From Caldimonas thermodepolymerans (GTDB lineage Bacteria; Pseudomonadota; Gammaproteobacteria; Burkholderiales; Burkholderiaceae_C), in the NCBI RefSeq assembly GCF_015476235.1, contig NZ_CP064338.1, forward strand, positions 1,116,001 through 1,180,000: a stretch of DNA of 64,000 bases. Reading direction: 5' to 3'. Of this stretch, positions 8,146-19,557 are shown in pieces; the first letter of the stretch is position 1; every line of letters begins with the position of its first letter. Below the pieces are notes generated by a model, which saw nothing but the letters and a program-made list of their open reading frames with translations, did no database searches and was not told the DNA's origin. A program made the position numbers and the translations under genes.

Positions 8146-9566
8146 GGGCGTTCCTTCTGGATGCGCTCGACGATCGAGGTGGTCGACTTGCCCTCGACGA
8201 AGCGCAGCACCCGCACCTCGCCGCCGCGGGCCAGCACGCTCTCGTGGCCGGCGATCTGGTCGGTGCGGTAGTCGCCGCCCTTGACCAGCACGTCGGGCTG
8301 CACCGCCTCGATCAGCCGGGCGGGGGTGTCTTCGGAGAACGGCACGACCCAGTCGACGGCGGCCAGCGCGGCCAGCACCGTCATGCGGTCTTCCAGCGGC
8401 ACGATCGGGCGCGTGGGGCCTTTGAGCCGGCGCACCGACGCGTCGTCGTTGACCGCGACGACCAGGCGGTGGCCGAGCGCACGCGCTTCGGCGAGGTAGC
8501 GCACGTGGCCGGCATGCAGCAGGTCGAAGCAGCCGTTGGTCATCACGATGCGCTCGCCGCGTTCGCGCGCCTGCTGCACGCGCTGCAGCAGCGTGGCCTC
8601 GTCGACCACGCCGTGGTCGTCGCGCCGGCCGTGCGGCTCGGCGGCCTGGGCCAGCTCGGCGCGCGAGACCGTCGCCGTGCCCAGCTTGCCGACCGCGATG
8701 CCGGCGGCGACGTTGGCCAGGCGCGCGGCAGCCTCCCAGCTCGCGCCGGCGGCGCGCGCCGCGGCGAGCACGGCGACCACGGTGTCGCCCGCGCCGGTCA
8801 CGTCATAGACCTCCTGTGCCTGCGCCGGGATGTGCACCGGTTCGCGGCCGCGCTCGAGCAGGGTCATGCCCTTCTCGCTGCGCGTGACCAGCAGGGCCTC
8901 CCAGCCCAGGCGCTGCACCAGCTCCAGCCCCTTGGCGACCAGTTCCTCGTCGCTGGCGCAGGGGCCGACGGCGCGTTCGAACTCGGCGCGGTTGGGCGTG
9001 AGGATGCTGGCGCCGCGGTAGACCGACAGGTCGGCCTGCTTCGGGTCCACCACCACCGGCTTGCCGGCGCGGCGCGCGGCCTCGATCAGCGCCGCGACCT
9101 GGGCCAGCGCGCCCTTGCCGTAGTCCGACAGCACGACCGCATCGGCCTCGGCCAGGCGCGGCGCGAGCTGCGCCGGCGTCAGCGCGGCGGCGGGGCTGGG
9201 CGGGTCCTCGAAGTCCAGCCGGATCATCTGCTGGTGGTGGCTCAGCACGCGCAGCTTGGTGACGGTGCGCAGCGAGGCGTGGCGCTCGAAGGCGCACTCG
9301 ACGCCGTGGCGGGCGAGCAGCTCGGCAAGGATCTGCGCCGGCTCGTCCTCGCCGACCGGGCCGAGCAGCGACACCCGCGCGCCCAGCGCGGCCAGCCCCA
9401 GCGCCACGTTGGCGGCCCCGCCGGCGCGGTGGTCGGCGGTGCGCACGTTGACCACCGGCACCGGCGCCTCGGGCGAGATGCGCGAGGTGCTGCCCGACCA
9501 GTAGCGGTCGAGCATCACGTCGCCGGCCACGAGCAGGCGCAGCTGCGAGAAGTCGGGAAGGCGCAT
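8142..9566 (-). CDS. hldE: Bifunctional heptose 7-phosphate kinase / heptose 1-phosphate adenylyltransferase
   Basis: 474 residues, the normal full length for the fused enzyme. Residues 1-320 are a PfkB/ribokinase-fold kinase with GGAANVA, the DPK pocket and the anion-hole motif DVTGAGDT. Residues from about 340 to 474 are a nucleotidyltransferase domain with TNGCFDLLHAGHVRYL (HxGH) and a C-terminal KSTTSIVERI. It phosphorylates D-glycero-D-manno-heptose 7-phosphate at C1 and, after GmhB removes the C7 phosphate, adds AMP to give ADP-heptose for LPS inner core. It starts six bases after msbA stops and overlaps the deacetylase by four. A GmhB-like gene that would fill the middle step lies at 27526-28161. 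gmhA and hldD are not in the window. Confidence 0.95.
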   Translation of the reverse strand: MRLPDFSQLRLLVAGDVMLDRYWSGSTSRISPEAPVPVVNVRTADHRAGGAANVALGLAALGARVSLLGPVGEDEPAQILAELLARHGVECAFERHASLRTVTKLRVLSHHQQMIRLDFEDPPSPAAALTPAQLAPRLAEADAVVLSDYGKGALAQVAALIEAARRAGKPVVVDPKQADLSVYRGASILTPNRAEFERAVGPCASDEELVAKGLELVQRLGWEALLVTRSEKGMTLLERGREPVHIPAQAQEVYDVTGAGDTVVAVLAAARAAGASWEAAARLANVAAGIAVGKLGTATVSRAELAQAAEPHGRRDDHGVVDEATLLQRVQQARERGERIVMTNGCFDLLHAGHVRYLAEARALGHRLVVAVNDDASVRRLKGPTRPIVPLEDRMTVLAALAAVDWVVPFSEDTPARLIEAVQPDVLVKGGDYRTDQIAGHESVLARGGEVRVLRFVEGKSTTSIVERIQKERP

Positions 9567-9572
9567 GGGGGG

Positions 9573-11318
<1,746 letters not shown>

Positions 11319-11396
11319 CACTGCCTTCGGGCAAGCCAAGGAGCGGATTTTCCACTGTTCCGCGCCGACCCCGCTGCGCCGGGCGCGCCGGGCGCC

Positions 11397-11402
11397 CATA
11401 AT
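11397..11402 (+). promoter_or_regulatory. Possible -10 element giving a leaderless transcript
   Basis: CATAAT ends eight bases before the ATG of the acetyltransferase at 11411. No Shine-Dalgarno lies between them, and transcription from this element would start almost on the ATG. No good -35 is seen. Visual call only. Confidence 0.3.
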
Positions 11403-11410
11403 CGCCGCCC

Positions 11411-11905
11411 ATGACCCTGCAGATCCGACCCGCGACACCGGCCGACGTGCCCGTGCTGGTGCAACTGATCACGGCCTTGGCCGAATACGAGAAGCTCACC
11501 CACCTGCTCGAGATCACGCCCGAGAAGCTCGAGACGCAGCTGTTCGGACCGCGCCCGCCGGCCGAGGCGGTGCTGGCCGAGGTGGGCCCGCCCGAGGCGC
11601 GCCGGGTGGCCGGCTTCGCGCTGTACTTCACCAACTTCTCGACCTTCCTGTGCAAGCCGGGGCTGTACCTGGAGGACGTGTTCGTGCTGCCCGAGCACCG
11701 CGGCCAGGGCATCGGCAAGGCCCTGCTGCAGCACCTGGCGGCGCTGGCGGTCGAGCGCGGCTGCGGCCGCTTCGAGTGGAGCGTGCTGGACTGGAACGAG
11801 CCGGCGATCCGGTTCTACCAGGCCATGGGCGCCTCGGTGCTGCCCGACTGGCGCATCTGCCGGGTCACCGGGGAGGCCCTGGAGCAGCTGGCCGGGCGCC
11901 GCTGA
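11411..11905 (+). CDS. GNAT family N-acetyltransferase
   Basis: 164 residues with a complete GNAT fold: IRPATPADVPVLVQLI (beta1-alpha1), LYLEDVFVLPEHRGQGIGKALLQHL with the acetyl-CoA pyrophosphate loop (R/Q-x-x-G-x-G, residues about 96-102), and WNEPAIRFYQAMGA (alpha4/beta6). The overall pattern, including FSTFLCKPGLYLEDVFV, resembles the diamine/spermidine N-acetyltransferase and thialysine acetyltransferase subgroup. It probably acetylates a small amine in the cytoplasm. The substrate is not proven. It is divergent from msbA and lacks a clear ribosome binding site (see the -10 entry). Function beyond acetyltransfer is inference. Confidence 0.85.
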   Translation: MTLQIRPATPADVPVLVQLITALAEYEKLTHLLEITPEKLETQLFGPRPPAEAVLAEVGPPEARRVAGFALYFTNFSTFLCKPGLYLEDVFVLPEHRGQGIGKALLQHLAALAVERGCGRFEWSVLDWNEPAIRFYQAMGASVLPDWRICRVTGEALEQLAGRR

Positions 11906-11921
11906 CGCGGGTGTTCGCCAA

Positions 11922-11951
11922 TTGCGGCTGCGCGGGGGCGGCCCGTAGCAT
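11922..11951 (+). promoter_or_regulatory. Possible sigma-70 promoter of the acyl-CoA synthetase gene
   Basis: TTGCGG (11922-11927) and TAGCAT (11946-11951) are separated by 18 bases, about 40 bases before the ATG at 11992. This is a partial match by eye, with a GC-rich spacer. Confidence 0.3.
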
Positions 11952-11991
11952 CGTTTCCCGGGCATCCGACTGCCCGTCCGAGGAGACGACG

Positions 11992-13716
11992 ATGACCGGG
12001 GATCACCGCCTCTACGAAGCCCTGTACAAGGAGTTCCGCTGGCACGTGCCGGCGGTGTTCAACATCGCCGAGGTGTGCTGCGGACGCTGGGCGCGCCAGG
12101 CGCCACAGCGCGTGGCCATCCTGTACGAGAACGAGGAGGGCCACCGCGCCCAGCTGCGCTACGGCGAGCTGCAGGCGCGCGCCAACCGGCTGTCGCACCT
12201 GCTCGAGCGCCTGGGCGTCGGCCCCGGCGACCGCGTCGCGATCGTGATGCCGCAGCGCTTCGAGACGGCGATCGCGCACATGGCGGTCTACCAGCTCGGG
12301 GCGGTGGCGATGCCACTGTCGATGCTGTTCGGCCCGGATGCGCTGGCCTACCGCCTGCAGGACAGCGAGGCCAAGGTCGCGATCGCCGACGCGGTCTCGG
12401 TCGGCCCGCTGCGCAGCGTGGCGGGCACCTGCCCGGCACTGCAGCACCTGGTCGTCGCCGACCGCGCGGCAGCTCCCGGCGAGGTGGACTGGGAGGCGGC
12501 GCTGGCGCGCGAATCCTCGGTCTACGTCGGGCGCGCCACCCATGCCGACGACCCGGCCGTGCTGATCTACACCAGCGGCACCACCGGCCCGCCCAAGGGC
12601 GCGCTGATCCCGCACCGCGCGCTGATCGGCAACCTGCCCGGCTTCGTGGCCAGCCAGAACTGGTTCGGCTTCCCGCTGCCGCAGGAGCTGTCGTCGCCCT
12701 CGGCCACGCCGGCCGACGACCAGGTGTTCTGGTCGCCGGCCGACTGGGCCTGGACCGGCGGCCTGATGGATGCGCTGTTGCCCACGCTGTACTTCGGACG
12801 CAGCATCGTCGCCTTCCACGGCCGCTTCAACGCCGAGCGCGCCTTCGAGCTGATGCAACGCTACCGCGTCACGCACACCTTCCTGTTCCCGACCGCGCTG
12901 CGCGCCATGATGAAGGCCGTGCCCGAGCCGCGCCGGCACTTCGACCTGGCGCTGCGCGCGATCATGAGCGCGGGCGAGGCGGTCGGCGACGCCGTGTTCG
13001 CCTACGGCCAGCAGCAGCTGGGCATCACGATCAACGAGATGTTCGGCCAGACCGAGATGAACTACGTGGTCGGCAACTGCAGCGCCTGCTGGCCGGCGCG
13101 GCCCGGCAGCATGGGGCGGCCCTATCCGGGGCACCGCGTGGCGGTGATCGACGACGAGGGCCGCGAGTGCCCGCCGGGCACGCCCGGCGAGGTCGCGGTG
13201 CATCGCTGCGACATCCACGGCGACCCCGACCCGGTGTTCTTCCTCGGCTACTGGCGCAACGACGGTGCGACGCGCGCCAAGTTCACCGGCGACCCGGACA
13301 ACTCCTGGTGCCGCACCGGCGACACCGCGGTGATGGACGAGGACGGCTACCTCTGGTACCAGGGCCGCAGCGACGACGTGTTCAAGGTGGCCGGCTACCG
13401 CATCGGGCCGAGCGAGATCGAGAACTGCCTGGTCAAGCACCCGGCGGTGGCCAATGCCGCCGTGGTCCCCAAGCCCGACCCGGAGCGCGGCGCGCTGGTC
13501 AAGGCCTACGTGGTGCTGGCGCCCGGCCACACCGGCGACGAGGCGCTGGTGCAGGCGCTGCAGCAGCACGTGCGTGGCCGGCTGGCGCCGTACCAGTACC
13601 CCAAGGAGATCGAGTTCATCGACGCCTTGCCGATGACCACCACCGGCAAGGTGCAGCGCCGCCTGCTGCGCCTGCGCGAGGAGGAGCGGGTTGCCGCCGC
13701 ATCATCCGCCCGTTGA
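11992..13716 (+). CDS. AMP-dependent acyl-CoA synthetase
   Basis: 574 residues from the ATG at 11992, preceded by AGGAG. It is an ANL-superfamily enzyme. It has the P-loop YTSGTTGPPKGAL (about 188-200), the adenylate motif EMFGQTEMNY, the hinge-region YQGRSDDVFKVAGYRIGP and the C-terminal catalytic Lys in TTTGKVQRR. It activates a carboxylic acid to acyl-AMP and then acyl-CoA. The shape (Acs-like N-terminus, SPADWAWTGGL, NxxSACWPARPGSMG) fits the medium-chain/short-branched acyl-CoA synthetase group rather than canonical acetyl-CoA synthetase, which is longer. It stands alone with its own likely promoter. The acyl substrate is unknown. Confidence 0.9.
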   Translation: MTGDHRLYEALYKEFRWHVPAVFNIAEVCCGRWARQAPQRVAILYENEEGHRAQLRYGELQARANRLSHLLERLGVGPGDRVAIVMPQRFETAIAHMAVYQLGAVAMPLSMLFGPDALAYRLQDSEAKVAIADAVSVGPLRSVAGTCPALQHLVVADRAAAPGEVDWEAALARESSVYVGRATHADDPAVLIYTSGTTGPPKGALIPHRALIGNLPGFVASQNWFGFPLPQELSSPSATPADDQVFWSPADWAWTGGLMDALLPTLYFGRSIVAFHGRFNAERAFELMQRYRVTHTFLFPTALRAMMKAVPEPRRHFDLALRAIMSAGEAVGDAVFAYGQQQLGITINEMFGQTEMNYVVGNCSACWPARPGSMGRPYPGHRVAVIDDEGRECPPGTPGEVAVHRCDIHGDPDPVFFLGYWRNDGATRAKFTGDPDNSWCRTGDTAVMDEDGYLWYQGRSDDVFKVAGYRIGPSEIENCLVKHPAVANAAVVPKPDPERGALVKAYVVLAPGHTGDEALVQALQQHVRGRLAPYQYPKEIEFIDALPMTTTGKVQRRLLRLREEERVAAASSAR

Positions 13717-13802
13717 GGGGCCGGTGCACGGCGCGCCGGCTTGCGGCACACTGGGGCCTTTCGCGTTCCCGCAACTCCCCCGCGACAGGAGGACCCGACG
13801 AG

Positions 13803-14867
13803 ATGGAATACACCGAGCTGGGCCGAAGCGGCCTCAAGGTGGCGAAGATCTGCCTGGGCACGATGACCTTCGGGCGACAGGTGAGCGAGGCCGACGCCCA
13901 TGCCTTGATGGACCATGCGGTGGCCCGCGGCGTGGACTTCCTCGACACGGCCGAGATGTACCCCGTGCCGCCCAGCGCCGAGACCCACACGCACACCGAA
14001 TCGATCATCGGGCGCTGGCTGGCCGCGCGCCCGGGCATGCGCCAGCGCATCGTGCTGGCGTCCAAGGTGGCGGGCCCGGTGCGCGGCTACCAGTGGATCC
14101 GCAACGCGAGCCCCGACCTGACCGGCGAGGACATCATCCGCGCCTGCGAGGACAGCCTGCGCCGCCTGCAGACCGACTACCTGGACCTCTACCAGATCCA
14201 CTGGCCGGTGCGCAACGTGCCGATGTTCGGCGCGATCTACTTCGACCCGGCGCGCGACAGGCCGGTCAGCTCGATCCATGAGCAGCTCGACGCGCTGGGC
14301 CGCCTGGTGCGCGACGGTAAGGTGCGCGCGATCGGGCTGTCCAACGAGACGCCGTACGGCGTGGCCGAGTTCGTGCGCGTGGCCGAGCAGCACGGCCTGC
14401 CGCGCATCGCCAGCGTGCAGAACCCGTACTGCCTGATCAACCGCAGCGTCGAGAACGGGCTGGACGAGACCATGTACCGCTACGGCGTGTCGCTGCTGGC
14501 CTACTCGCCGCTCGGCTTCGGGCTGCTGACCGGCAAGTACGACGACAGCGGCATCGAGCCGCAGGGAGGCCGGGCCCCCGGCCGCATGGCGCTGTTCGAG
14601 TCGATGCGCAAGCAGCGCTGGGGGCGTCCCGAGGCGCTGGCAGCGGCGCGCCGCTACAACGCGCTGGCGCGCGAGCACGGCATGACGCCGGCGCGCATGG
14701 CGCTGGCCTTCTGCTACACCAAGTGGCAGGTCGCCAGCACGATCATCGGCGTGACCAACCGCGAGCAGCTCGACGAGGACATCGACGCCTGGGGCACGAC
14801 GCTCAGCCCCGAGGTGCTGGCGGAGATCGACCGCATCCGCTGGGAGATCCGCGACCCGGCGCAGTGA
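13803..14867 (+). CDS. Aldo/keto reductase (Tas-like)
   Basis: 354 residues with the full aldo/keto reductase catalytic set: Asp and Tyr in DFLDTAEMYP, Lys in VLASKVAGP and His in LYQIHWP. NADP(H)-site residues are seen towards the end in SLLAYSPLGFGLLTGKY and the STIIGVTNREQLDED segment. It has the length and insertions of the E. coli Tas/YghZ type (AKR), which reduce aldehydes with NADPH. GGAGG (13789-13793) precedes the ATG at 13803 by about nine bases. The next gene follows 13 bases later, so the two may be co-transcribed. The physiological substrate is unknown. Confidence 0.9.
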   Translation: MEYTELGRSGLKVAKICLGTMTFGRQVSEADAHALMDHAVARGVDFLDTAEMYPVPPSAETHTHTESIIGRWLAARPGMRQRIVLASKVAGPVRGYQWIRNASPDLTGEDIIRACEDSLRRLQTDYLDLYQIHWPVRNVPMFGAIYFDPARDRPVSSIHEQLDALGRLVRDGKVRAIGLSNETPYGVAEFVRVAEQHGLPRIASVQNPYCLINRSVENGLDETMYRYGVSLLAYSPLGFGLLTGKYDDSGIEPQGGRAPGRMALFESMRKQRWGRPEALAAARRYNALAREHGMTPARMALAFCYTKWQVASTIIGVTNREQLDEDIDAWGTTLSPEVLAEIDRIRWEIRDPAQ

Positions 14868-14880
14868 GGGCAGGCGAGCG

Positions 14881-15372
14881 ATGTCGCGCAAGGAACATGC
14901 CGGCGAGACGCCGGCCACCGTCTTTCTGCGTCAGCACGGCGTGGCCTTCGAGCCGCACCTGTACGAGTACGAGGAGCACGGCGGCACGCGCGTGTCCGCG
15001 CGCGAGCTGGGGGTCGACGAGCACTGCGTGATCAAGACCCTGGTGATGGAGGACGAGCGGCGCCAGCCGCTGATCGTGCTGATGCATGGCGACCGCACCG
15101 TCTCGACCAAGCAGCTGGCGCGCGAGGCCGGGCTGAAGAAGGTGCAGCCTTGCCAGCCGGAAGTGGCGCAGCGGCATACCGGCTACCAGGTCGGCGGCAC
15201 CTCGCCGTTCGGCACGCGCAAGGCGCTGCCGGTGTACATGGAAGCCAGCATCGCCGAGCTGCCGCGCATCTACATCAATGGCGGGCGGCGCGGCTTCCTG
15301 GTCGCGATCGACCCGAAGGAGCTGGTGCGGGTGCTGCAGCCCATGCCCGTGAACGTCGCGCTGGAGGGCTGA
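14881..15372 (+). CDS. ybaK: YbaK-type Cys-tRNA(Pro)/aminoacyl-tRNA deacylase
   Basis: 163 residues, full length for the family. The single YbaK/ProX domain shows FLRQHGVAFEPHLYEYEEHGG, VIKTLVMEDE with the invariant catalytic-site Lys, KQLAREAGLKKVQPCQPEVAQRHTGYQVGGTSPFG (GGxSPFG loop), and YINGGRRGFLVAIDPKEL. The family hydrolyses Cys mischarged on tRNA-Pro and stops mistranslation. It is soluble and cytoplasmic. It starts 13 bases after the aldo/keto reductase and converges on the regulator gene that ends 30 bases further on. EbsC and YbaK names are both used for this subfamily. Confidence 0.9.
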   Translation: MSRKEHAGETPATVFLRQHGVAFEPHLYEYEEHGGTRVSARELGVDEHCVIKTLVMEDERRQPLIVLMHGDRTVSTKQLAREAGLKKVQPCQPEVAQRHTGYQVGGTSPFGTRKALPVYMEASIAELPRIYINGGRRGFLVAIDPKELVRVLQPMPVNVALEG

Positions 15373-15402
15373 CGCCCGCCCGCGCAGGCAGCAGGGGCCG
15401 TC

Positions 15403-16770
<1,368 letters not shown>

Positions 16771-17277
16771 CTTCTTCCTCCAAAAGCGCAGACGATGCCG
16801 GGCTTGGTGTCTGCGCGTCGTGTGCCGGTCGATGCAGTGAAGCCTGCGCAACCGATGGACATCCCCGCATCGCTGCCGGCGCAGGGGTACAAAGGCCGGC
16901 GGGCATCATGCCCCGCTGGCTGTTCCGTCTCCTCGGCGGCTTCCCGAACGGTCGGGATGGTTGTCGTGCAGGTACGGGTCGCCGTGGCACCGTGACGGCC
17001 TTTGTCCCCAAGGCACGGGCGACGGGCCGCGTGCAGGACCGCTGACACTGCAGGCATTGCCGGGCGCCGTTGCACGCCTCGTACCTCCTGGCGTGCAGCC
17101 CGTGAGTGACACCCATTATGGGCCTGCAATGTCTCATTGCAATGGTTTCACCCTGCGCCGGCCCTGACAGTTATGACGGGGAGGCCGCCGGCCCGGAGTG
17201 CGCCGGGCAGAGGCGCATTCCGCGTGCCCGGCATGGCTATCCTGCCTCACGAACGCCGCGGGAGTTGCAACAGCGTG
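16771..17277 (-). other. 507-base gap between kinase and regulator genes
   Basis: No convincing gene in either strand. It holds the strong Shine-Dalgarno of the regulator gene (around 16776-16785), a perfect 8-base inverted repeat with an 11-base loop at 17071-17097, and a 6-base inverted repeat TGCAAT-N5-ATTGCA at 17125-17141. These could be a hairpin and an operator. Short reading frames here lack ribosome binding sites and family-like sequence. Confidence 0.6.
17071..17097. repeat. Inverted repeat / potential hairpin
   Basis: TGCACGCC and GGCGTGCA flank an 11-base loop. There is no T-tract on either side, so a terminator is not supported. It may be an operator or RNA hairpin in the leader of the response-regulator transcript. 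Confidence 0.4.
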
Positions 17278-18450
17278 TCAATCCGCGGGAGGCCTTGCTG
17301 CGGGGGGCTCTGCGCAAAGCGGCAGCGAGACCACGAAGCCGGTGTCCTGACCACCCCCCGTGCCCGGGGGATGCAGTTGTCCCCCGTGCAGCTCGACCAA
17401 GAGCCGGGCCAGCACCAGTCCGATCCTCGGCGCGACCGAGGGCGAGCCGAGGCCGGCGCCGGCGGCGTGGCCCGTCGACCCCTGCGTCTGCGTGGCGAGG
17501 TCGCAGGGGCACACGGCGATCTCGATGCCCTGCGCCGCCATGCGGGTGCGGATGGCGATCTCGCCATGCTCGGGCGTGAACCTCGCGACGTGCGCGATGA
17601 GCCGGGCCAGCGCCTGGTGCAGCCGCTGGCCGTCCGCATGCAGGCGGACCATGGAGGGAGGGCGTTGCAGCACCAGCTTCTGGTGCCGGGCCTCGGCCTG
17701 CGGCCGGCAGGTGGCGACGGCCCCTTCGAGCAGGGAGGCCAGCGGCACCTCGTGCAGGTCCAGCCGCAGCGCGCCCTGCAGCACCCGCTGCACGTCGAGC
17801 AGTTCGTCGATCAGGCGGGCCTGGGCCTGGACGCTGCGCTCGATCGCCTCGAGGGCGCGCAGCTGCGCGGCAGCGTGCCCGCCGCCATGGCGAAGCACAT
17901 GGGTCCAGCCGTGGATCGCGTTCAGTGGCGAGCGCAGCTCGTGCACGATGACGGCCAGGAACCCCTCGCTGGCGGGCATCCGTGCGGCATCGCGATGCGC
18001 GGCGTCCTGCCTGCGCGCGGTCACGTCTTCCGCGATGCCGCCGACGCGCACGACGTGGCCGGCCGCGTCACGCCAGGCGAAGCGCCGGTCGCGGATCCAG
18101 CGCACCGCGCCGTCGGGACGCCGGATGCGGTAGTCGAGCTCCCGCGACGCGTCCCCGGGCCGGCCGGCAAAGAACGGCTCGGGCAGGCGCGGGCGGTCGG
18201 CGGGCAGCAGTGCCTCGTTCCATCGCGACGGCGCCTCATGCAGGGCTTCGCAGGGGATGCCCCAGACCGCCTCGAAGGCGGGGCTGACGTACAGCAGTTC
18301 CCCGCGTTCGGGGTCGGCGAGCCAGAACACGTCGTCCAGGCTTTCGGCGAACGGGCGCAGGTCCGGCAGGCCGCCGGCAGCGTCGGCGGATCCGGCGACC
18401 AGCGGCGAAGCCCGTCTGCTGCTGCCAGTGCCAGGCAGGGGCGTGTGCAT
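17278..18450 (-). CDS. PAS-domain sensor histidine kinase with degenerate ATPase domain
   Basis: 390 residues from the ATG at 18448-18450. A PAS fold spans about 35-145 (DVFWLADPERGELLYVSPAFE). The dimerisation/phospho-acceptor helix has FLAVIVHELRSPLNAI with His170. The region that should be the ATP-binding domain keeps its length and the late G-x-G-F/LPL strand, but the N-box reads ALARLIAHVARF (about 280-291), without the invariant Asn residues. The D-x-G-x-G box is replaced by a CPCDLATQ segment (314-321). No transmembrane segment is seen, so it is probably cytoplasmic. It sits upstream of a response regulator on the same strand. It may bind signals and act as a phosphatase or dimer partner instead of a kinase. 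Confidence 0.75.
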   Translation of the reverse strand: MHTPLPGTGSSRRASPLVAGSADAAGGLPDLRPFAESLDDVFWLADPERGELLYVSPAFEAVWGIPCEALHEAPSRWNEALLPADRPRLPEPFFAGRPGDASRELDYRIRRPDGAVRWIRDRRFAWRDAAGHVVRVGGIAEDVTARRQDAAHRDAARMPASEGFLAVIVHELRSPLNAIHGWTHVLRHGGGHAAAQLRALEAIERSVQAQARLIDELLDVQRVLQGALRLDLHEVPLASLLEGAVATCRPQAEARHQKLVLQRPPSMVRLHADGQRLHQALARLIAHVARFTPEHGEIAIRTRMAAQGIEIAVCPCDLATQTQGSTGHAAGAGLGSPSVAPRIGLVLARLLVELHGGQLHPPGTGGGQDTGFVVSLPLCAEPPAARPPAD

Positions 18451-18753
18451 GGGTGGATCTTCCCCGGGTGCGGTTCCCGTGCGTGAAATCAACAGGAGGG
18501 CCAGGCAAGCGCGCGATGCTCGAGGCGCCGGGCGTCTTCCGGCGCGGCGCAGGACGGCGGCGCCGGCGCTGGCGGCCCGACGGCGGACCGCCCGGGTCAT
18601 CGCAATCCGCGTGCCCGACGGCGCGGACGGGGGTGGCACCCCCCGTTCCGGCCGAGCGGCACGCCGGTTGCTGGACCAGCCTGCGTGAGCGGTGCGTGTC
18701 CCGACGCGGGGATGCCGGTCGTTCACTTGTTCGTCCACCCACTTGACAGGAGC
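18451..18753. other. 303-base divergent gap
   Basis: This gap separates the divergent kinase and GlsB/YeaQ genes. It must hold promoters for both, but no strong -35/-10 pair, operator or small gene stands out. A Shine-Dalgarno (ACAGGAG) precedes the plus-strand gene. Confidence 0.5.
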
Positions 18754-19032
18754 ATGCCCGTGATCAACTTCATCGTTTGGTTAGTCGTTGGCGGCGTGAT
18801 CGGCTGGATCGCCAGCATGATCATGCGTACCGACGCCCAGCAGGGCGTCATCCTCAATGTCGTGGTCGGCATCATCGGTGCGGCGCTGGGCGGCTGGTTG
18901 ATCTCGCCGCTGGTCGGCGTGCCCAGCATCAACGAGAACGCCTTCAGCATCGGCGCCTTGCTGGTGTCGCTGGTGGGCGCTATCGTGCTGCTTGCCATCG
19001 TCAACCTGCTGCGACGCGGCAGCGTGCGGTAG
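18754..19032 (+). CDS. GlsB/YeaQ/YmgE family membrane protein
   Basis: 92 residues with three hydrophobic helices (about 4-22, 32-52 and 65-86). The glycine-rich turns are typical of the transglycosylase-associated/YeaQ family: VGGVIGWIASMIMR, then GVILNVVVGIIGAALGGWL. Such small inner-membrane proteins are often stress-induced. Their molecular role is not settled. An ACAGGAGC ribosome binding site precedes the ATG at 18754. It opens a run of small envelope-associated genes on the plus strand (DUF883, holin-like, lipocalin, acidic protein), suggesting a shared stress role, which is inference. Confidence 0.9.
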   Translation: MPVINFIVWLVVGGVIGWIASMIMRTDAQQGVILNVVVGIIGAALGGWLISPLVGVPSINENAFSIGALLVSLVGAIVLLAIVNLLRRGSVR

Positions 19033-19207
19033 GCAGCGCCCCTGGCCGGACCCGGAGCCGGCGTGCGGCTGCGTCGCGATCTGTGCGACCATGTCCTCGC
19101 GCCGCTGCCGGCCCGGTGCAAATCGCGCTGCAATTCCTACTAACCCGGCGGGTCTTGTCCCGTGAGCCTCAGGCTCGGTGACGCCGCACAACAAGGAGTC
19201 ATTCACC

Positions 19208-19555
19208 ATGGAAAACCAGACTGGAACGACGGCAGGCACCCCAGGCACCGGCGCCACGACAAGCAATGGCGTCGGTGCGACCGACGACGTGGTGGACCGT
19301 GTGGCGGCACGCGCGCATGAAACCATCGACCGCGTGGCGGCGAAGGCCGGCCCGGCGGTCGAGAAGCTGCGCGAGAGTGCGAGCACCTATCGCGAGCAAC
19401 TGCACGCCAAGGCCGACCGGCTCGGCGCGCTCGAGGAGCAGTGGATCGATTCGGCACGCAGCTATGTGCGCGAGCATCCGTTCACGTCGCTGGCCGTCGC
19501 GGCCGTGGCCGGCATGGTGATCGCGAAGATCTTCTCGTCCAGCCACCACCGTTGA
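19208..19555 (+). CDS. DUF883/ElaB-like tail-anchored stress protein
   Basis: 115 residues from the ATG at 19208, which has AAGGAG at the right distance. An upstream in-frame ATG lacks one. The N-terminal 35 residues are Thr/Gly-rich and probably disordered. A long amphipathic helix with heptad character follows (DVVDRVAARAHETIDRVAAK through the AKADRLGALEEQW region). The C-terminus is a single membrane helix after YVREHPFTSLAVAAVAGMV. That R-E-H/N-P-x-x-S/A-L-x-x-A motif marks the YqjD/ElaB/DUF883 family, inner-membrane proteins linked in E. coli to ribosome binding in stationary phase. It is followed two bases later by the holin-like gene, so the pair is co-transcribed. Confidence 0.85.
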   Translation: MENQTGTTAGTPGTGATTSNGVGATDDVVDRVAARAHETIDRVAAKAGPAVEKLRESASTYREQLHAKADRLGALEEQWIDSARSYVREHPFTSLAVAAVAGMVIAKIFSSSHHR

Positions 19556-19557
19556 CC

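Noticed and set aside
16985-17001. Possible sigma-54 promoter (TGGCAC at 16985)
   Set aside because: The -12 element would be CGGCC rather than TTGC, and it points away from the regulator gene.
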